Positions 36,400 through 49,030 of a DNA stretch of 64,000 nt are shown here, in pieces. Position numbers and translations under genes: made by a program. Under the pieces are notes generated by a model, which saw only the letters and a list, made by a program, of their open reading frames with translations, was not told where the DNA came from and did no database searches. Numbering within the stretch: position 1 is the stretch's first letter; each line of letters begins with the position of its first letter. Source of the stretch: Tillus elongatus (Eukaryota > Arthropoda > Insecta > Coleoptera > Cleridae); assembly GCA_964006375.1 (NCBI GenBank), contig OZ023267.1:82299906-82363905 (forward strand). Direction: 5' to 3'.

Positions 36400-36860
36400 G
36401 TTTTTTTCGCCACTCACTGACTCAACCTTGACATTTGTAAATGATTCCAGGGGACAAATTTCAGTATACAATACATTTTTTGATGGACATTCCTTATTTT
36501 CCTTGGTATTTCCGATTTGCACACTATGATTATTTTGAAACTTCTTCATTTGTTTAATCTTAATTTTACTTTCCATCTGAAGTAACCAGTGCTTTTACTT
36601 TTTTCCACATAGAAATATCCATGTCACTTTTTTAAAAAATTAAACGAAAGAATAATAAACTGCTAATTCGTACCCACTGATGAATAAAACATATATGTGT
36701 CGTCTAAAATTTGCTAGGTTAAGGATAGTTACTCTAAAATAGTTATTTAGTGGCAACCAGTAGCACTCAATGTTACATACAAGTAGTTTTTACGTCATAA
36801 AACCTTTTTAGTGATTCCCTTTGTGGCTTTAAAAGACCCATAATGTAACATATTTTTTAA
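36400..36860. other. Unassigned AT-rich stretch
   Basis: No coding sequence or repeat family is recognised. Confidence 0.5.
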
Positions 36861-37240
36861 GTTGCACTTGGGGGTTGAGGAGTCGCGGGCCAAAGGACTC
36901 CAGGGGGCAAGCTGAGGAAGTGGAAACATAAACTTTCGATGAAGCTTTCCCCAAGACCGTCATGCACGGTGAAGTGCCGCATCCTGCACGAGGTGACACT
37001 GCTGATAACTAAACATGACGGATCTAGACAAGGAGGTCGAAGTAAACTCCCCCAATCTACGGTGTCATGTGACCCGTGCCTAGGGATGGATGGCACCAGG
37101 GTGATGGTGTCGTGAACGGAATCTCTGGAGTACCAGGCAACCCTCCAGAGTAACCCGCCTTGCACCACACAGGGGGTTCTGATGGTGTGGACAGTATTTC
37201 CCCAATTCTCGTGGGAACAACATGAAGATTATAAACATAT

Positions 37241-38387
37241 ATGGAACCAAAACCAATGAGGCTCGAGGAGTGGCTCCGGCTACAGACTCGTGCCTTGAGT
37301 CTATTTCGGAAACGGAGACGAGCCAGGGGGCGCAGCGTCTGCGGACTCTGGAGGTCTCACGACCGACGTAGATACGGGGGATCGGAGGGTAGCTTCGGCC
37401 ACAAACTTGTCCCCGGCGCCCAGGCTGGAGGCTGGGTCCCACCGGAGGGCGGCGAGGTCCGCGGACTCTGGGGCCCCTCCACCAGTGAGGACCCTACTGT
37501 AGGGGTAGAGGGACTGCCCCGGCAGTCGAAGCGTCTTTCCGGGGCGCAAAGAACGAAGCGCCGGAGAAAATGACGACCGGGACGTGGACGGTCGAGAAAC
37601 CTGTAAAGGCGCAAGGGGGGAATGCGAGTCAGAAGAGGACGCGCTCGGACTCTAGCACACCTACTACAGTCAGACGTCCCAAAAGGGCCAGGGCACCTGG
37701 AAAGGCTCAAGAGGAGAGTGCAAGTCAGAAGACGCCGCGCTCTGGCTCTAGCACGCCTACTACAGACAGACGTCCCAAAAGGACCAAGGCCGGAACACCG
37801 GCGCAGACTGGCTCTTATAGGGAGGCTGCGGAGGGCCTCGGGATGGCGGTGATTGACAGACGCCATCCTGAGGTCACGCTAGACCAGGGGAAGGCGGACC
37901 TGATCCAGGCTGCGGTGGTAGCTGCGGTGGTAGCTGCGGTGGACTCTCTTCAGGAAGGGGAGAGCCCGCCTCAGTTCACCGGGCGCGCCTGGCGGGGGGC
38001 ATCCTCTGGATAACCTGTACCGGCCCGCAGTCACGGGACTGGCTGCGGAAAACGATCGGGGGCGACAGTCAGATTTGGGAGGGGGCGGACTTGACAGCCG
38101 TCGAGCCCAAGGAACTCCCAAAGAGATGCAACGTCCTTATACAGATCCCTGACACCGTCCCACAGGAGACGGTGATCAGTAGACTGAAGATCCAAAATGC
38201 TGAACTGGAGACACAACACTGGTCAATTCTAAGCAGGAAGGCAGAGGAGAAAGGACAGACTTTCGCCTTCTCGATCGACCAGGCGTCTTACAGAGTCCTT
38301 GAAGAAACCTCCTTCAAGGCATTCTGGGGCCTGGAAAGGGTTAGCTTCCGCCCACTGGGAAAACAACTAGGGGTTAATGGGACTTAG
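37241..38387 (+). pseudogene. LINE ORF1, copy 1 (frameshifted)
   Basis: Split over three frames (37241-37573, 37570-38013, 38091-38387). The N-terminal third is basic and low-complexity. The last part has PQETVISRLKIQNAELETQHW and EEKGQTFAFSIDQASYR, matching the C-terminal domain of ORF1 in I/LOA-like LINEs (the DUF4780 type, to my recollection). ORF1 ends with a TAG at 38385-38387, overlapping the ORF2 start by 11 bases. Relative to copy 2 it carries an extra 12-bp unit (GTGGTAGCTGCG) near 37915. Confidence 0.7.
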
Positions 38388-38469
38388 GTTCCTTCAGGTC
38401 AACCTCCAACACAGTAGGGCAGCCACGGCCGGACTACTGATGGCTCTGAGGAACACGGATGTGGCCCTC

Positions 38470-38470
<1 letters not shown>
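38377..38470 (+). pseudogene. LINE ORF2 start, copy 1, truncated
   Basis: The ATG at 38377 opens GLRFLQVNLQHSRAAT, the N-terminus of the apurinic-like endonuclease of I-group LINEs. After about 30 codons the frame enters the microsatellite and is no longer LINE. Confidence 0.75.
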
Positions 38471-40723
<2,253 letters not shown>

Positions 40724-40967
40724 AGAAAATGACAACTTCTTGTATCAACTGTATATAACTATGAACGACTATGCGTTGTTGTGGCTTCGTATTTAAGAAG
40801 GTAAACGTGTGTATTCTCAAGTCATAAGCTGGACTGTGTAGCAACATGCGGCATCTATATTTACAGGAGTTTGAGCATGGAAATTAGGAATTTTGATTGA
40901 GATCGTGTGCAAGTTATAACATGGTTTGCCAGCAAGCAAAGTGAATTTTCTTTAAAAAATCACTAAT

Positions 40968-41066
40968 GAGGAGATGGCTACTTTTGAATTTTGAAATTAT
41001 TTTTTTCACATGACCGCTAACTAGGCCCCCTAGAACACATATCTGGAGTCAGTTAAAATTTTTATG

Positions 41067-41068
<2 letters not shown>
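40968..41068 (-). repeat. TA-linked repeat family T, copy 2
   Basis: Inverted relative to copy 1, with CACTAATGAGGAGAT and CTAGGCCCCCTAGAAC blocks. It abuts the (TA)n array at 41069-41149. Confidence 0.65.

Positions 41069-41149
<81 letters not shown>
41069..41149. repeat. (TA)n microsatellite
   Basis: About 80 bases of TA. Confidence 0.97.
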
Positions 41150-41152
<3 letters not shown>

Positions 41153-41182
41153 AACTTCTCGGTTTGTTAATTATTTTTTCCT

Positions 41183-41980
41183 AGGCAATCCGCTATCGCC
41201 ATTTATTGCAGGACCTTTTCATAAGCAGATTTGAAACAGATCTTGAAAGTGAAAGTGGTTATTTTCCTTACACTGTTGTTTCGTTACGTGGATGATATTT
41301 TCGCAGTGTTTAACACAAACATTTTCAGAATAGAAGATTTTATTGCCAAATTAAACAATAAGTTTGATTCGATAAATTTTACCCACGAATTAAAAATTAA
41401 TAATAAATTAGCCTTTTCAGATGTACTAGTTATCAAGAATAAAGACACTTTAGAATTCGATGTCTATGAAAAGGCAACCACCATTCCAAGCTACATTCCG
41501 AACGACCCACATCATACGAACGAAAAAAAAAATGGCCAGTCTGAATTTTTTAGTAAACCGGTTAATTAATTTGACTTTAAACAAAAGTACATATACCAAA
41601 GAATTAAATTATATTAAGGACGTGGCCGAATATAAGGGATACAGTGCTTGCCTAGTGGAAAAATTATTCAATAAACAGACAACAAAGAAATTGTTGACGG
41701 AATCAACGACGTTTAGAAGAGAGAAATCCGAAAAAACTTTGTTTGATTAACATTTGAACCTCGAATCACGAGGGGTCTAGATAGCATTTTTTTAAAAACT
41801 CAACTTGCAGCTAACATTTTCGACAAAAAAATACCTTAAAAAACTTGCTAAGTAATCCAAAAGACAAGGATAGAACGGCCAAAATGTCGGGAATTTATGA
41901 AATAAGTTGCAAATATTGTAATCTTAAGAACGTCGGACAAACAAAAAGATCGATTGGAATTAGATTCAAAGAACACTTAG
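41183..41980 (+). pseudogene. PLE RT C-terminal half and start of GIY-YIG, broken
   Basis: GNPLSPFIA opens the segment in one frame, followed by RYVDDIFAVF (RT active site) at about 41283-41312 in another. NKLAFSDVLVI and ELNYIKDVAEYKGYSA come next, and ISCKYCNLKNVGQTKRS near 41900-41950 starts the GIY-YIG domain. Frameshifts occur near 41230, 41540 and 41750. It stops at the ATAG repeat where the LINE begins. Confidence 0.8.
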
Positions 41981-44075
41981 ATAGATAGATAGATAGATAG
42001 GTGCTTTATTGTCCAAAGATAAAAATCTTATTGACAAGAAAAGTGTTAACATATAAAAGTAAAAGTTGTCAAAAGATAAAAACACAAAAATATAAGTTCA
42101 CAACAAATAGTAATATAAGTGCCTATGTAACTAGTTTAACTATATATAAATAACAATATAAAAAACAATATAAACATAAATACACAGCTGACTAACAATA
42201 TAATAAAAACACACAATATATAGAAAGCAGCTCAAATGAAAACAACCAATCAAAACTGTCACAGTAGTGTATCATTAAAAAATTCATCTATTGAATAATA
42301 ACATTTTTCAATTAAAAATTCCTTAAGCTCTTTCCTAAAAATTTCAATGTCACCAATCCTCCTCAAGTTTAGTGGTATCTGGTTAAATATCTTTTTACTA
42401 TTATATATCAATGACCTCTTTAATAATGATGTGGACGGTATAGGAAGAGGAATGCAGTTCTTTTGTCTTGTATCACGAGAAGACACTGACCTGATTTCAT
42501 CTTTATATTTTCCATGCATAAGGCATGCAGTCTCCAAAACAAACAGAGACGGTAGGGTCAATATCCGCTCAGAAACAAATAAAGGTCTACAAGAGTCACG
42601 GACACTAACCCCACACAAATATCTGATGGCTCTTTTCTGCAGAATAAATACAGAATTGAAAAGATAACCTGCACAAGAGCCCCAGTAACAAATGCCATGC
42701 CTTAGATGGGACTCCACAAGTGAGAAGTAAACACTTCTAGATGTACTCTTGTCCAAGCTTTTTGAAACAACTCTTAGTGCGTGACAACCTGATGAAAGCT
42801 TCTTACATAGATGATTTATATGTGTTTCAAATTTTAACGATTGATCAATGTATAGTCCCAAAAACCTAACACAGCTCTCGTTTCCAAGTTCCTCAGCTGC
42901 TAGAGTCACAGCAGGCAGACTACATTTAAAATGCATGATATTAGTCTTAGAGACATTCAAAGTTAACAGATTTGAAATAAACCAGTTTTCTATCATCTTC
43001 ATATCCTCTGCCACAGTGCACTCCAGTGTTCCAACACTATCACTACTCCACAAGATGGTTATATCATCAGCATAGATAGTCATATGACCCTTAATTTTCA
43101 ACATAGACAGGTCATTAATATAGAGTAAAAACAGCAGTGGGCCAAGAACAGACCCCTGCGGAACACCATGGTGAATATATTGGTACCCAGAGCTAACATG
43201 ACCAAGTTGAACACTCTGCTGACGATCAGATAAATAGGACCTCAACCATTCAAGCAAAGTCCCCCTAAAGCCATAAGTAGGAAGCTTGCGTAACAGTATC
43301 CCATGGTCAACACAATCAAATGCTTTAGTGAGATCACAGAACACTGCCGCAGCCACCTGATTGTTATTCAGTGAAAGGTACAGATTTTCAAGAAAAGAAA
43401 ATATTGCATCATCTGTACCTTTTTTAGGTTGAAATCCAAACTGGGAAGGTGTTAGGATCTTGTGTTTACAAATAAATACCTGCATTCTATTTTTAATTAA
43501 TTTCTCAACTATTTTAGAGATGGTAGGAAGTAGAGACAGAGCACGAAAACTATTTGGAGAATCTGTTTCACCTCCTTTATATGCAAGAATTACTCTAGCC
43601 ATTTTCAGAGACGAAGGAAAAGATCCCGTTACAATCGAACTATTAATTGCCTCTGCCAAGATTTCAAGAACCCAGTTAGGAAGGTGAAGAAGCAGTTTGA
43701 CAGATATACCATCCCACCCGATAGAGTCCTTGTTCTTAAAGTCATGGAGCACTCCATGAATCTCAGCAGAATCGACCGGCGTAAAAAAGAAGGTGTCAAG
43801 GATAAAAACATCATCCATGAAGCCCAGTGGATCCGTCCAAGGGACCCTCCACTGTATCAGCCCAGAAGCAATAGAACAATAATAATCATTGAGATGATTA
43901 GGATCCAGTTCAGGAGTCACCCTATGCGAACCATGCCTTCCCGAAAGATCATTAACAATTGACCATGACTCTCTCTGCCTGTTTGAAGACCGCAGTATCC
44001 TTTGTCTATAATATTGTTGTTTTGCAACCTTTAAAACCCTTCTGTATATCCGTCGATAATTATTAAAATAGAATA
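41981..44075 (-). mobile_element. LINE nested in the PLE, with (ATCT)n 3' tail
   Basis: Minus-strand LINE: pre-RT coding from about 44075, a long RT ORF, a 3' UTR (42000-42258) and a 3' end of ATCT repeats (41981-42001). It is 5'-truncated and has no ORF1 or endonuclease. Tetranucleotide tails in place of poly(A) are typical of CR1-, L2- and related LINEs. Confidence 0.88.
42259..43920 (-). CDS. LINE ORF2 reverse transcriptase, long intact frame
   Basis: 553 codons open without interruption. RT blocks: KDSIGWDGISVKLL, FRALSLLPTISKIVEKLI, GFQPKKGTDDAIF, AVFCDLTKAFDCVDHGILL, HGVPQGSVLGPLLFLLYIND and the YADDITILW catalytic box at about 43050-43080. Then FLGLYIDQSLKFETHI and the LINE C-terminal domain ending in LIEKCYYSIDEFF. 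The pre-RT region continues upstream (RRIYRRVLKVAKQQ, to about 44075), separated by one or more breaks. The first ATG is not the natural start. The enzyme lacks its endonuclease, so it could not act alone, but the RT itself looks recent. Confidence 0.88.
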   Translation of the reverse strand: MTPELDPNHLNDYYCSIASGLIQWRVPWTDPLGFMDDVFILDTFFFTPVDSAEIHGVLHDFKNKDSIGWDGISVKLLLHLPNWVLEILAEAINSSIVTGSFPSSLKMARVILAYKGGETDSPNSFRALSLLPTISKIVEKLIKNRMQVFICKHKILTPSQFGFQPKKGTDDAIFSFLENLYLSLNNNQVAAAVFCDLTKAFDCVDHGILLRKLPTYGFRGTLLEWLRSYLSDRQQSVQLGHVSSGYQYIHHGVPQGSVLGPLLFLLYINDLSMLKIKGHMTIYADDITILWSSDSVGTLECTVAEDMKMIENWFISNLLTLNVSKTNIMHFKCSLPAVTLAAEELGNESCVRFLGLYIDQSLKFETHINHLCKKLSSGCHALRVVSKSLDKSTSRSVYFSLVESHLRHGICYWGSCAGYLFNSVFILQKRAIRYLCGVSVRDSCRPLFVSERILTLPSLFVLETACLMHGKYKDEIRSVSSRDTRQKNCIPLPIPSTSLLKRSLIYNSKKIFNQIPLNLRRIGDIEIFRKELKEFLIEKCYYSIDEFFNDTLL

Positions 44076-44109
44076 TGAATATGAATATATTAGCCCAATT
44101 ACGTTACGG

Positions 44110-44330
44110 TACTATAGATAGATCTTCCGTCGCCTGACCTAGTTAGGATAATAATCATCACGTTAATGAAGATGGTCTAAAATTAATAAAAAAAATGTTA
44201 AGACAACAAAGACAGCTAAACGCGTTCGAGAGTATATATTTTGCGAAATATAGTTACAATAAAAAATGTATGAACGTTTCACCACCGCCGATTACGAGTC
44301 ACCTGATCGATTGCTTTGTAAAATAAATTC
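44110..44330 (+). pseudogene. PLE GIY-YIG C-terminal segment
   Basis: HHVNEDGLKLIKKMLRQQRQL followed by NAFESIYFAKYSYNKKCMN and a stop near 44327. This matches the region after the GIY-YIG core in PLEs, where a conserved E-S/A-I-Y block (here FESIYF) is expected. It is the piece displaced by the nested LINE. Confidence 0.65.
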
Positions 44331-44606
44331 CCACGTTTCAACACCTAAAGATAACATAAGAATACAGATATTTCCGCCAAAGGAAACTGTTAACTTAGTT
44401 GTCGTTGAACCTTCCCAAAATTATTAGAGATGGACACCTTTTAGATAAGTTAATAAAGACAGTTCAAAGACGTCGTTCGGCGATAAAAAATACAATACAC
44501 TGCAGAATGTGCCTGCGACTAGTTCCCCTCACAGTTCGGTCTCTTTACCTAAGATCCGGTATATAAAGTGATGTTAGTTTTTGAAGTAGTTAGAATTTTT
44601 CATCCT

Positions 44607-44641
44607 CTGATGGCGCTAACTTGGTTAGTGAAATGATCGTC
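44607..44641 (+). ncRNA. Hammerhead-like motif, 3' region of the split PLE
   Basis: CTGATGG (one change from CTGATGA), an extra C, stem GCTAAC/GTTAGT with a TTG loop, GAAAT, GATC, then GTC. Three stem I pairs form between CCT before the core and AGG after GTC. It is on the same strand as the PLE and about 280 bases after its last codon. Confidence 0.5.
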
Positions 44642-44719
44642 AGGTCCTTTAAAATGTGTTGTGGTGATTTGGGTTCTCTCTCTTATCAGTGCTCATCACA
44701 GGTTCCAATCTTCACTTAG

Positions 44720-45684
44720 TATATCACCCTATATATGCATAGTCGATAATAAAATGATTTTTTTTTCACATGGGAGACTAACCTACTCTTTTCATCAAAT
44801 ACAAAAATAGATGAATTGACGGTTTCCAATAAATGCTTTGGCACGTTTGTTCTTTCTCATTGTTCCTATCAAGGTTAGCTTCTTTTATAACATTTTTCCG
44901 CGACATCGTGAGAACTAGCCTAATTATCTGTGGTACAATTTTTGTTTGAACCTTGAAGGGCTCTTGTAAGATAGAGCACCTATTGTGTAGGAATTGAATG
45001 TTATTTTTCTCTATCTTCTCTATTGATATAAAGTTTAGCTGAGCAAAAATAAAATTTCAGACCATACTTGTCTTGCTTGTTGGGTATGCATATTGTTACA
45101 CTCTTCGGGGTTCTTTATTTGCTGATTAACAATACACAGCTTTCCAAACCACTAATTTATTATAACTGACTATTTTCTAATAATAAATATTAAATAGCCT
45201 ATTCATCATGTTATATATGAATATATTATTAAATAAATATTTTTGGTGTTTTTGTGTGTGTGTGTTAAAGAACGTTTTTTAAATGCTTTGGCATCTACTC
45301 TTTGGCCTCTTAGCTCAAAATAAGGTTTTTTGGTTCATAAAATTTAATAGATGTCGTCCAGCTTAAAATAACGTTACTTTGGTCTATATAATTAAATTAA
45401 TTTCGTTAATCAAGCAAAATCTCTCAACACTGTAGCCTTATTGGCCTCCTGACGAAGCAAACAAAAAAATGATGACAATAACCGAATTTTCCATAACGTT
45501 AGCAACTTGAGATTTGGTGCACAGTATAGTCTCTATAAAGCATAAACGTATCTACCAAAGTTCTTTAAAGTACCTTAACTATTTTCGAAGATACAAAAAA
45601 TTTCCTCAAAAAATTGAATTTTTCGCGAAAAAACTGGTTCGATTGAACTGCTTAACCTTTTCGACAGAAATGTGTATAAGCTGA

Positions 45685-45690
<6 letters not shown>
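44720..45690. other. AT-rich stretch with nothing recognisable
   Basis: No domain, repeat family or RNA gene seen. Confidence 0.5.

Positions 45691-45751
<61 letters not shown>
45691..45751. repeat. (TA)n microsatellite
   Basis: About 60 bases of TA. Confidence 0.95.
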
Positions 45752-45754
<3 letters not shown>

Positions 45755-45784
45755 AAAACAGTTTTAAAAACCAATTTTAATTCT

Positions 45785-45920
45785 TAGTTAGAATTATTCA
45801 TCCTCTGATGACGCTAACTTTGTTAGTGAAACGATCGTCGGGTTTTTAAATTTTTTTTGGTGATTCGCGTTCTCCAAGTGCGTTTATCAGTGCTCAGCAC
45901 ATGTTCCAATCTTCACTTAG
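45785..45920 (+). mobile_element. Solo PLE tail
   Basis: Matches 44587-44719 over about 130 bases, ending with the same GTTCCAATCTTCACTTAG. No coding part is attached. Confidence 0.8.
45805..45839 (+). ncRNA. Hammerhead-like motif with the best-preserved core
   Basis: CTGATGA exact, an extra C, stem GCTAAC/GTTAGT (closing pair G-U), GAAAC, GATC, GTC. The palindrome CGATCG could form the short stem III or pair between two molecules. Part of stem I is drawable (TCC with GGG, one wobble). The single unpaired C between the core and stem II is the main departure from the hammerhead consensus. Confidence 0.55.
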
Positions 45921-47060
45921 AGAAAGGTGTATCCAGATTTCAGCAAACTCGATTAGTTATTTATTCATTACTCACTAGACCGATGCATATATGTTATCAT
46001 TATTTTTATTTATTGATAAATAATTATACCGGTACTTTATATCTATATAAATAAGCCTTAAGATTTGCGCAATATATTTTGGCTTGATATTATCAGCAAA
46101 CAAAACCAAAACATACAAAAACTGGAATAAGTGACGATCGAAATGCATTATATAGGCCCCAATTAACATAAAATATATATCGTAGTTACAGCCCATAAAA
46201 GATTACAATCATTACTTCACTAGAAATGTGTAAATTTTTGTTTCAATGTGTTTATCATCTTGTACCTACCTGGAACCAAATAAACATAAAAATTCTGAAA
46301 AAATGAGGTTTGCCTTAACAGCAAAGTTTGTTTCTCTAAATCTTAAATCGATAATTGATTATAATAACAACCTATTTGGCGGACTTCATCTCATATACGA
46401 GCCACCTTTAGCATATGCCTCCAAATTGAGGCATTGTTTGAAATCTTACGATTTTTATAACGAACGTCGCTTGTAGAAAAAAGCAACTTTGATTAATAAC
46501 TACAGGTAAACATCCCAGTGATTTTTATTTAAAAAAAGACTTATTTTATATAATACATATTTAGAAATTCTTCTACCCCACAACAGATCACAGCTGTAAA
46601 ATTACTGTTATGCAGCAAACAAAGAGAGCAGGTAGTATTTAGGAAATAAATATGGGTACCCTTGAGCATCTTGTCAACTACAGTAACAATAGAATCCTAA
46701 GAATACTGGTATACTTAGGTAAATATAAAATTCTGGTGGCAAAGATGTTATATGGCAGCCAATTTTTATTAAAATGTTTAACAAATATGTACATTCAAAA
46801 TTTCATCAGCACAAATTAAGTAGATAAAAGGCATGTGGTGTCGTAAATCTTTGATATAATTTAGACAGAAAGTTTCTGATACCTGTGAGGTTCTATAGAA
46901 TATGTGTCATAGATTTGCTTTTAGCATCAACCTAGAAAAAATGGAATGGAACAATATATTAGAAACTTTATTAGGAGGTACCTATGAGTTAAACGGTAAT
47001 AAGGGGTGCTGCTGTCTCTCACATAATTTACAGAGAACATTCTTATAAGTGCAATATATT
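45921..47060. other. AT-rich stretch with nothing recognisable
   Basis: Small open frames (for example 46246-46476) show no known domain. Confidence 0.5.
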
Positions 47061-47120
47061 TTTCAGATCTGACAATCGTTTCGCAAACAAAGTTAGCGTC
47101 ATCAGAAGGATGACACCTCT
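47060..47120 (-). mobile_element. PLE tail fragment with hammerhead-like motif
   Basis: On the minus strand the tail carries CTGATGA (47099-47105), an extra C, stem GCTAAC/GTTTGC (one mismatch), GAAAC, and GATT with GTC (47071-47073). Only about 60 bases of the tail family are recognisable. Confidence 0.5.
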
Positions 47121-47709
47121 TCTCAAATAGCCATAAAAGGAACGAAAAAATGCTTGAAAATAAATAGGCTAAGCTATTACGACGTGAAGAAAAACATTTT
47201 TATTCATATTGCTGATTATTACTTCAATATAGTCACAACGTGTGCAAACCTCGCATCGGCGACAAAAATTTCAATATTTTCTTGTCGCTTAAACGTCATA
47301 AAAGGTATCAAAACATCTAGAAAACATCATTTGGGAACGATTTTTTTTTTGGCTGTCAGTCTGTCGATCTGTCGGGTTGTCGGTCTGTCTGTTTGTAGCC
47401 ACGGTAACTTTAGAACTAATTGAGATATCGTCCTCAAATTTGGTATACAGTTAGAACTAGACAAACGAACGGTTCGGATTGCTTTTTGGTAAAATCGCTT
47501 TAGGGGGTAGGGGATGATGAGGATGGATAGGTTCGTTAGCCAAGAAAATTGGAACAGTTTCTCCAGAAAAATTTTGTGTTTTCTTTCGAAAAATTTATAT
47601 ATCTCCGGAAATAACAAACCTATAGCTTCAAAATTTGGTAGCCGGGCTTACGTCGTTAAAGCTGAACTATGTACCGAAATTTAGATTTCTTAGTTAAAAG
47701 GAAAAAAAG

Positions 47710-48205
47710 TCTGAACGCAGCAAGTGCGTTATCGAAGTGAATTTTTATAAAAATGCTTTGAATAGCAAATATGTCTTTTTAATGCAAGCAGTCATCAATT
47801 TGGTTACCGGTATAACTTATATAGTAGAAACAATGTGCCATATGTTATCAAAATAACTTATTGTTTGAAAATGTACAAAAATTTTCCGACAATAGACTTT
47901 AAATGTTGGTTTCTTAGCCAACAAACCTTAGGTTAATAGCAAAATGAGTTATTGAAATTTGAAGCATTTAATGAAAATTTGCTACCAAAACGCACTCACT
48001 GAGTCTCGATTTTTTTCTTGCAAACATATTTCGATAAGAAATGCAATAAAATAAGGGTGTTCGAAAAAAATTGTAGGGATAACCAACGACTTATGGGCCA
48101 GCCGGTGATTGTCAAAATAATTTTATAAGATGCAGCTCAAGACACCCTATAATTAACTTATAAAATTTTTTCTCGTCTCTTGTATAATAATAATTATATT
48201 GAGCT
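47710..48205 (+). repeat. MITE-like repeat family M, copy 1
   Basis: It starts with GAACGCAGCAAGTGCGTTAT and has the inverted counterpart near 47975-48010 (ACGCACTCACTGAGTC). A tail with CGACTTATGGGCCAGCC and AGACACCCTATAATTAA follows. It ends near a (TA)n array. No ORF. Confidence 0.8.
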
Positions 48206-48226
48206 TTACCGTAGAAATGGATCATC

Positions 48227-48391
<165 letters not shown>

Positions 48392-48394
48392 GAT

Positions 48395-48510
48395 AAAAAC
48401 TGAACGTAAACCCGGATATGGATTCTAGGGGGCCTAGTTTGCGCTCAGTTGAAGAAATCTTTTTAAAATTCTAAAGTCGCGGTCTCCTCATTAACGATTT
48501 TTTTGTACGA
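48395..48510 (+). repeat. TA-linked repeat family T, copy 3
   Basis: CCCGGATATGGATTCTAGGG and GCGCTCAGTTGAAGAAAT blocks directly after the TA array. Confidence 0.7.
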
Positions 48511-49030
48511 AAATTAGCTAAAAATTATGGACCGTTAAACCACAAACTACCGCCAAAGCATCAGAGAGAAAATAACTAGCCTGTTGCATATCAGCCCTTT
48601 TTATGAAACTTCGATCCTTTATATCTGTTGATAAAACATAACCAACACTGTTTAGTCCACTCACTCACATTAATAAAATGGTAAAGGAATAATTTGCACT
48701 TGTATATTAAAATTCCCAAATAACGCAAACAATTTGTCAACTGAAATTGAAAACAGATAAACTCTCTAATAATATACGATAAACGTCAGTTATAGTGTGT
48801 AATTGACCTCCGCAATGATATCAAATGTTCCACTGCTAGGTAACGACTCAGACATACTAGATCTCATATACCTATAAACCAGTTTTTACCATTGTCAACA
48901 AAAAGCGGTGATATTAAAAATAAATGTTTCAAATTTGAATAACTCAATTTTCTGTAAACCTAGAAAGCTGAATTTTGGTACTAGTTAGGTCTTTCCAAAA
49001 GCAACATGTCCACCAAATTTCATCGAAACA

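Larger units (their letters stand above)
34797..36400 (+). mobile_element. LINE (Jockey/CR1-type), 5'-truncated
   Basis: It begins inside ORF2 just before the RT and ends after a 3' UTR with GGTGGTGTGTTGTTGAAA and A-rich sequence. A 205-bp segment spanning the ORF end and the 3' UTR is duplicated in tandem (35979-36183 and 36184-36388). Confidence 0.82.
41183..44719 (+). mobile_element. Penelope-like element split by a nested LINE
   Basis: The RT and the start of GIY-YIG (41183-41980) are separated from the C-terminal GIY-YIG segment and 3' region (about 44110-44719) by a minus-strand LINE (about 41981-44075). The PLE tail includes a hammerhead-like motif at 44607-44641. Confidence 0.82.

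Noticed and set aside
37250..37600. GC-rich region as a CpG-island promoter
   Set aside because: The same sequence occurs at 58.3-58.6 kb as part of a LINE, so the base composition belongs to the element.
37080..37866. Minus-strand open frames in the GC-rich LINE ORF1 region (also 58557-59232)
   Set aside because: They are shadows of ORF1 in GC-rich sequence with few stops. The plus strand carries the conserved ORF1 domain and joins ORF2.
47330..47400. Quasi-tandem GTCTGTC/GTCGGT sequence as a regulatory array
   Set aside because: Only a few imperfect copies of a 7-8 base unit in a noncoding stretch, with no spacing rule or context to suggest binding sites.
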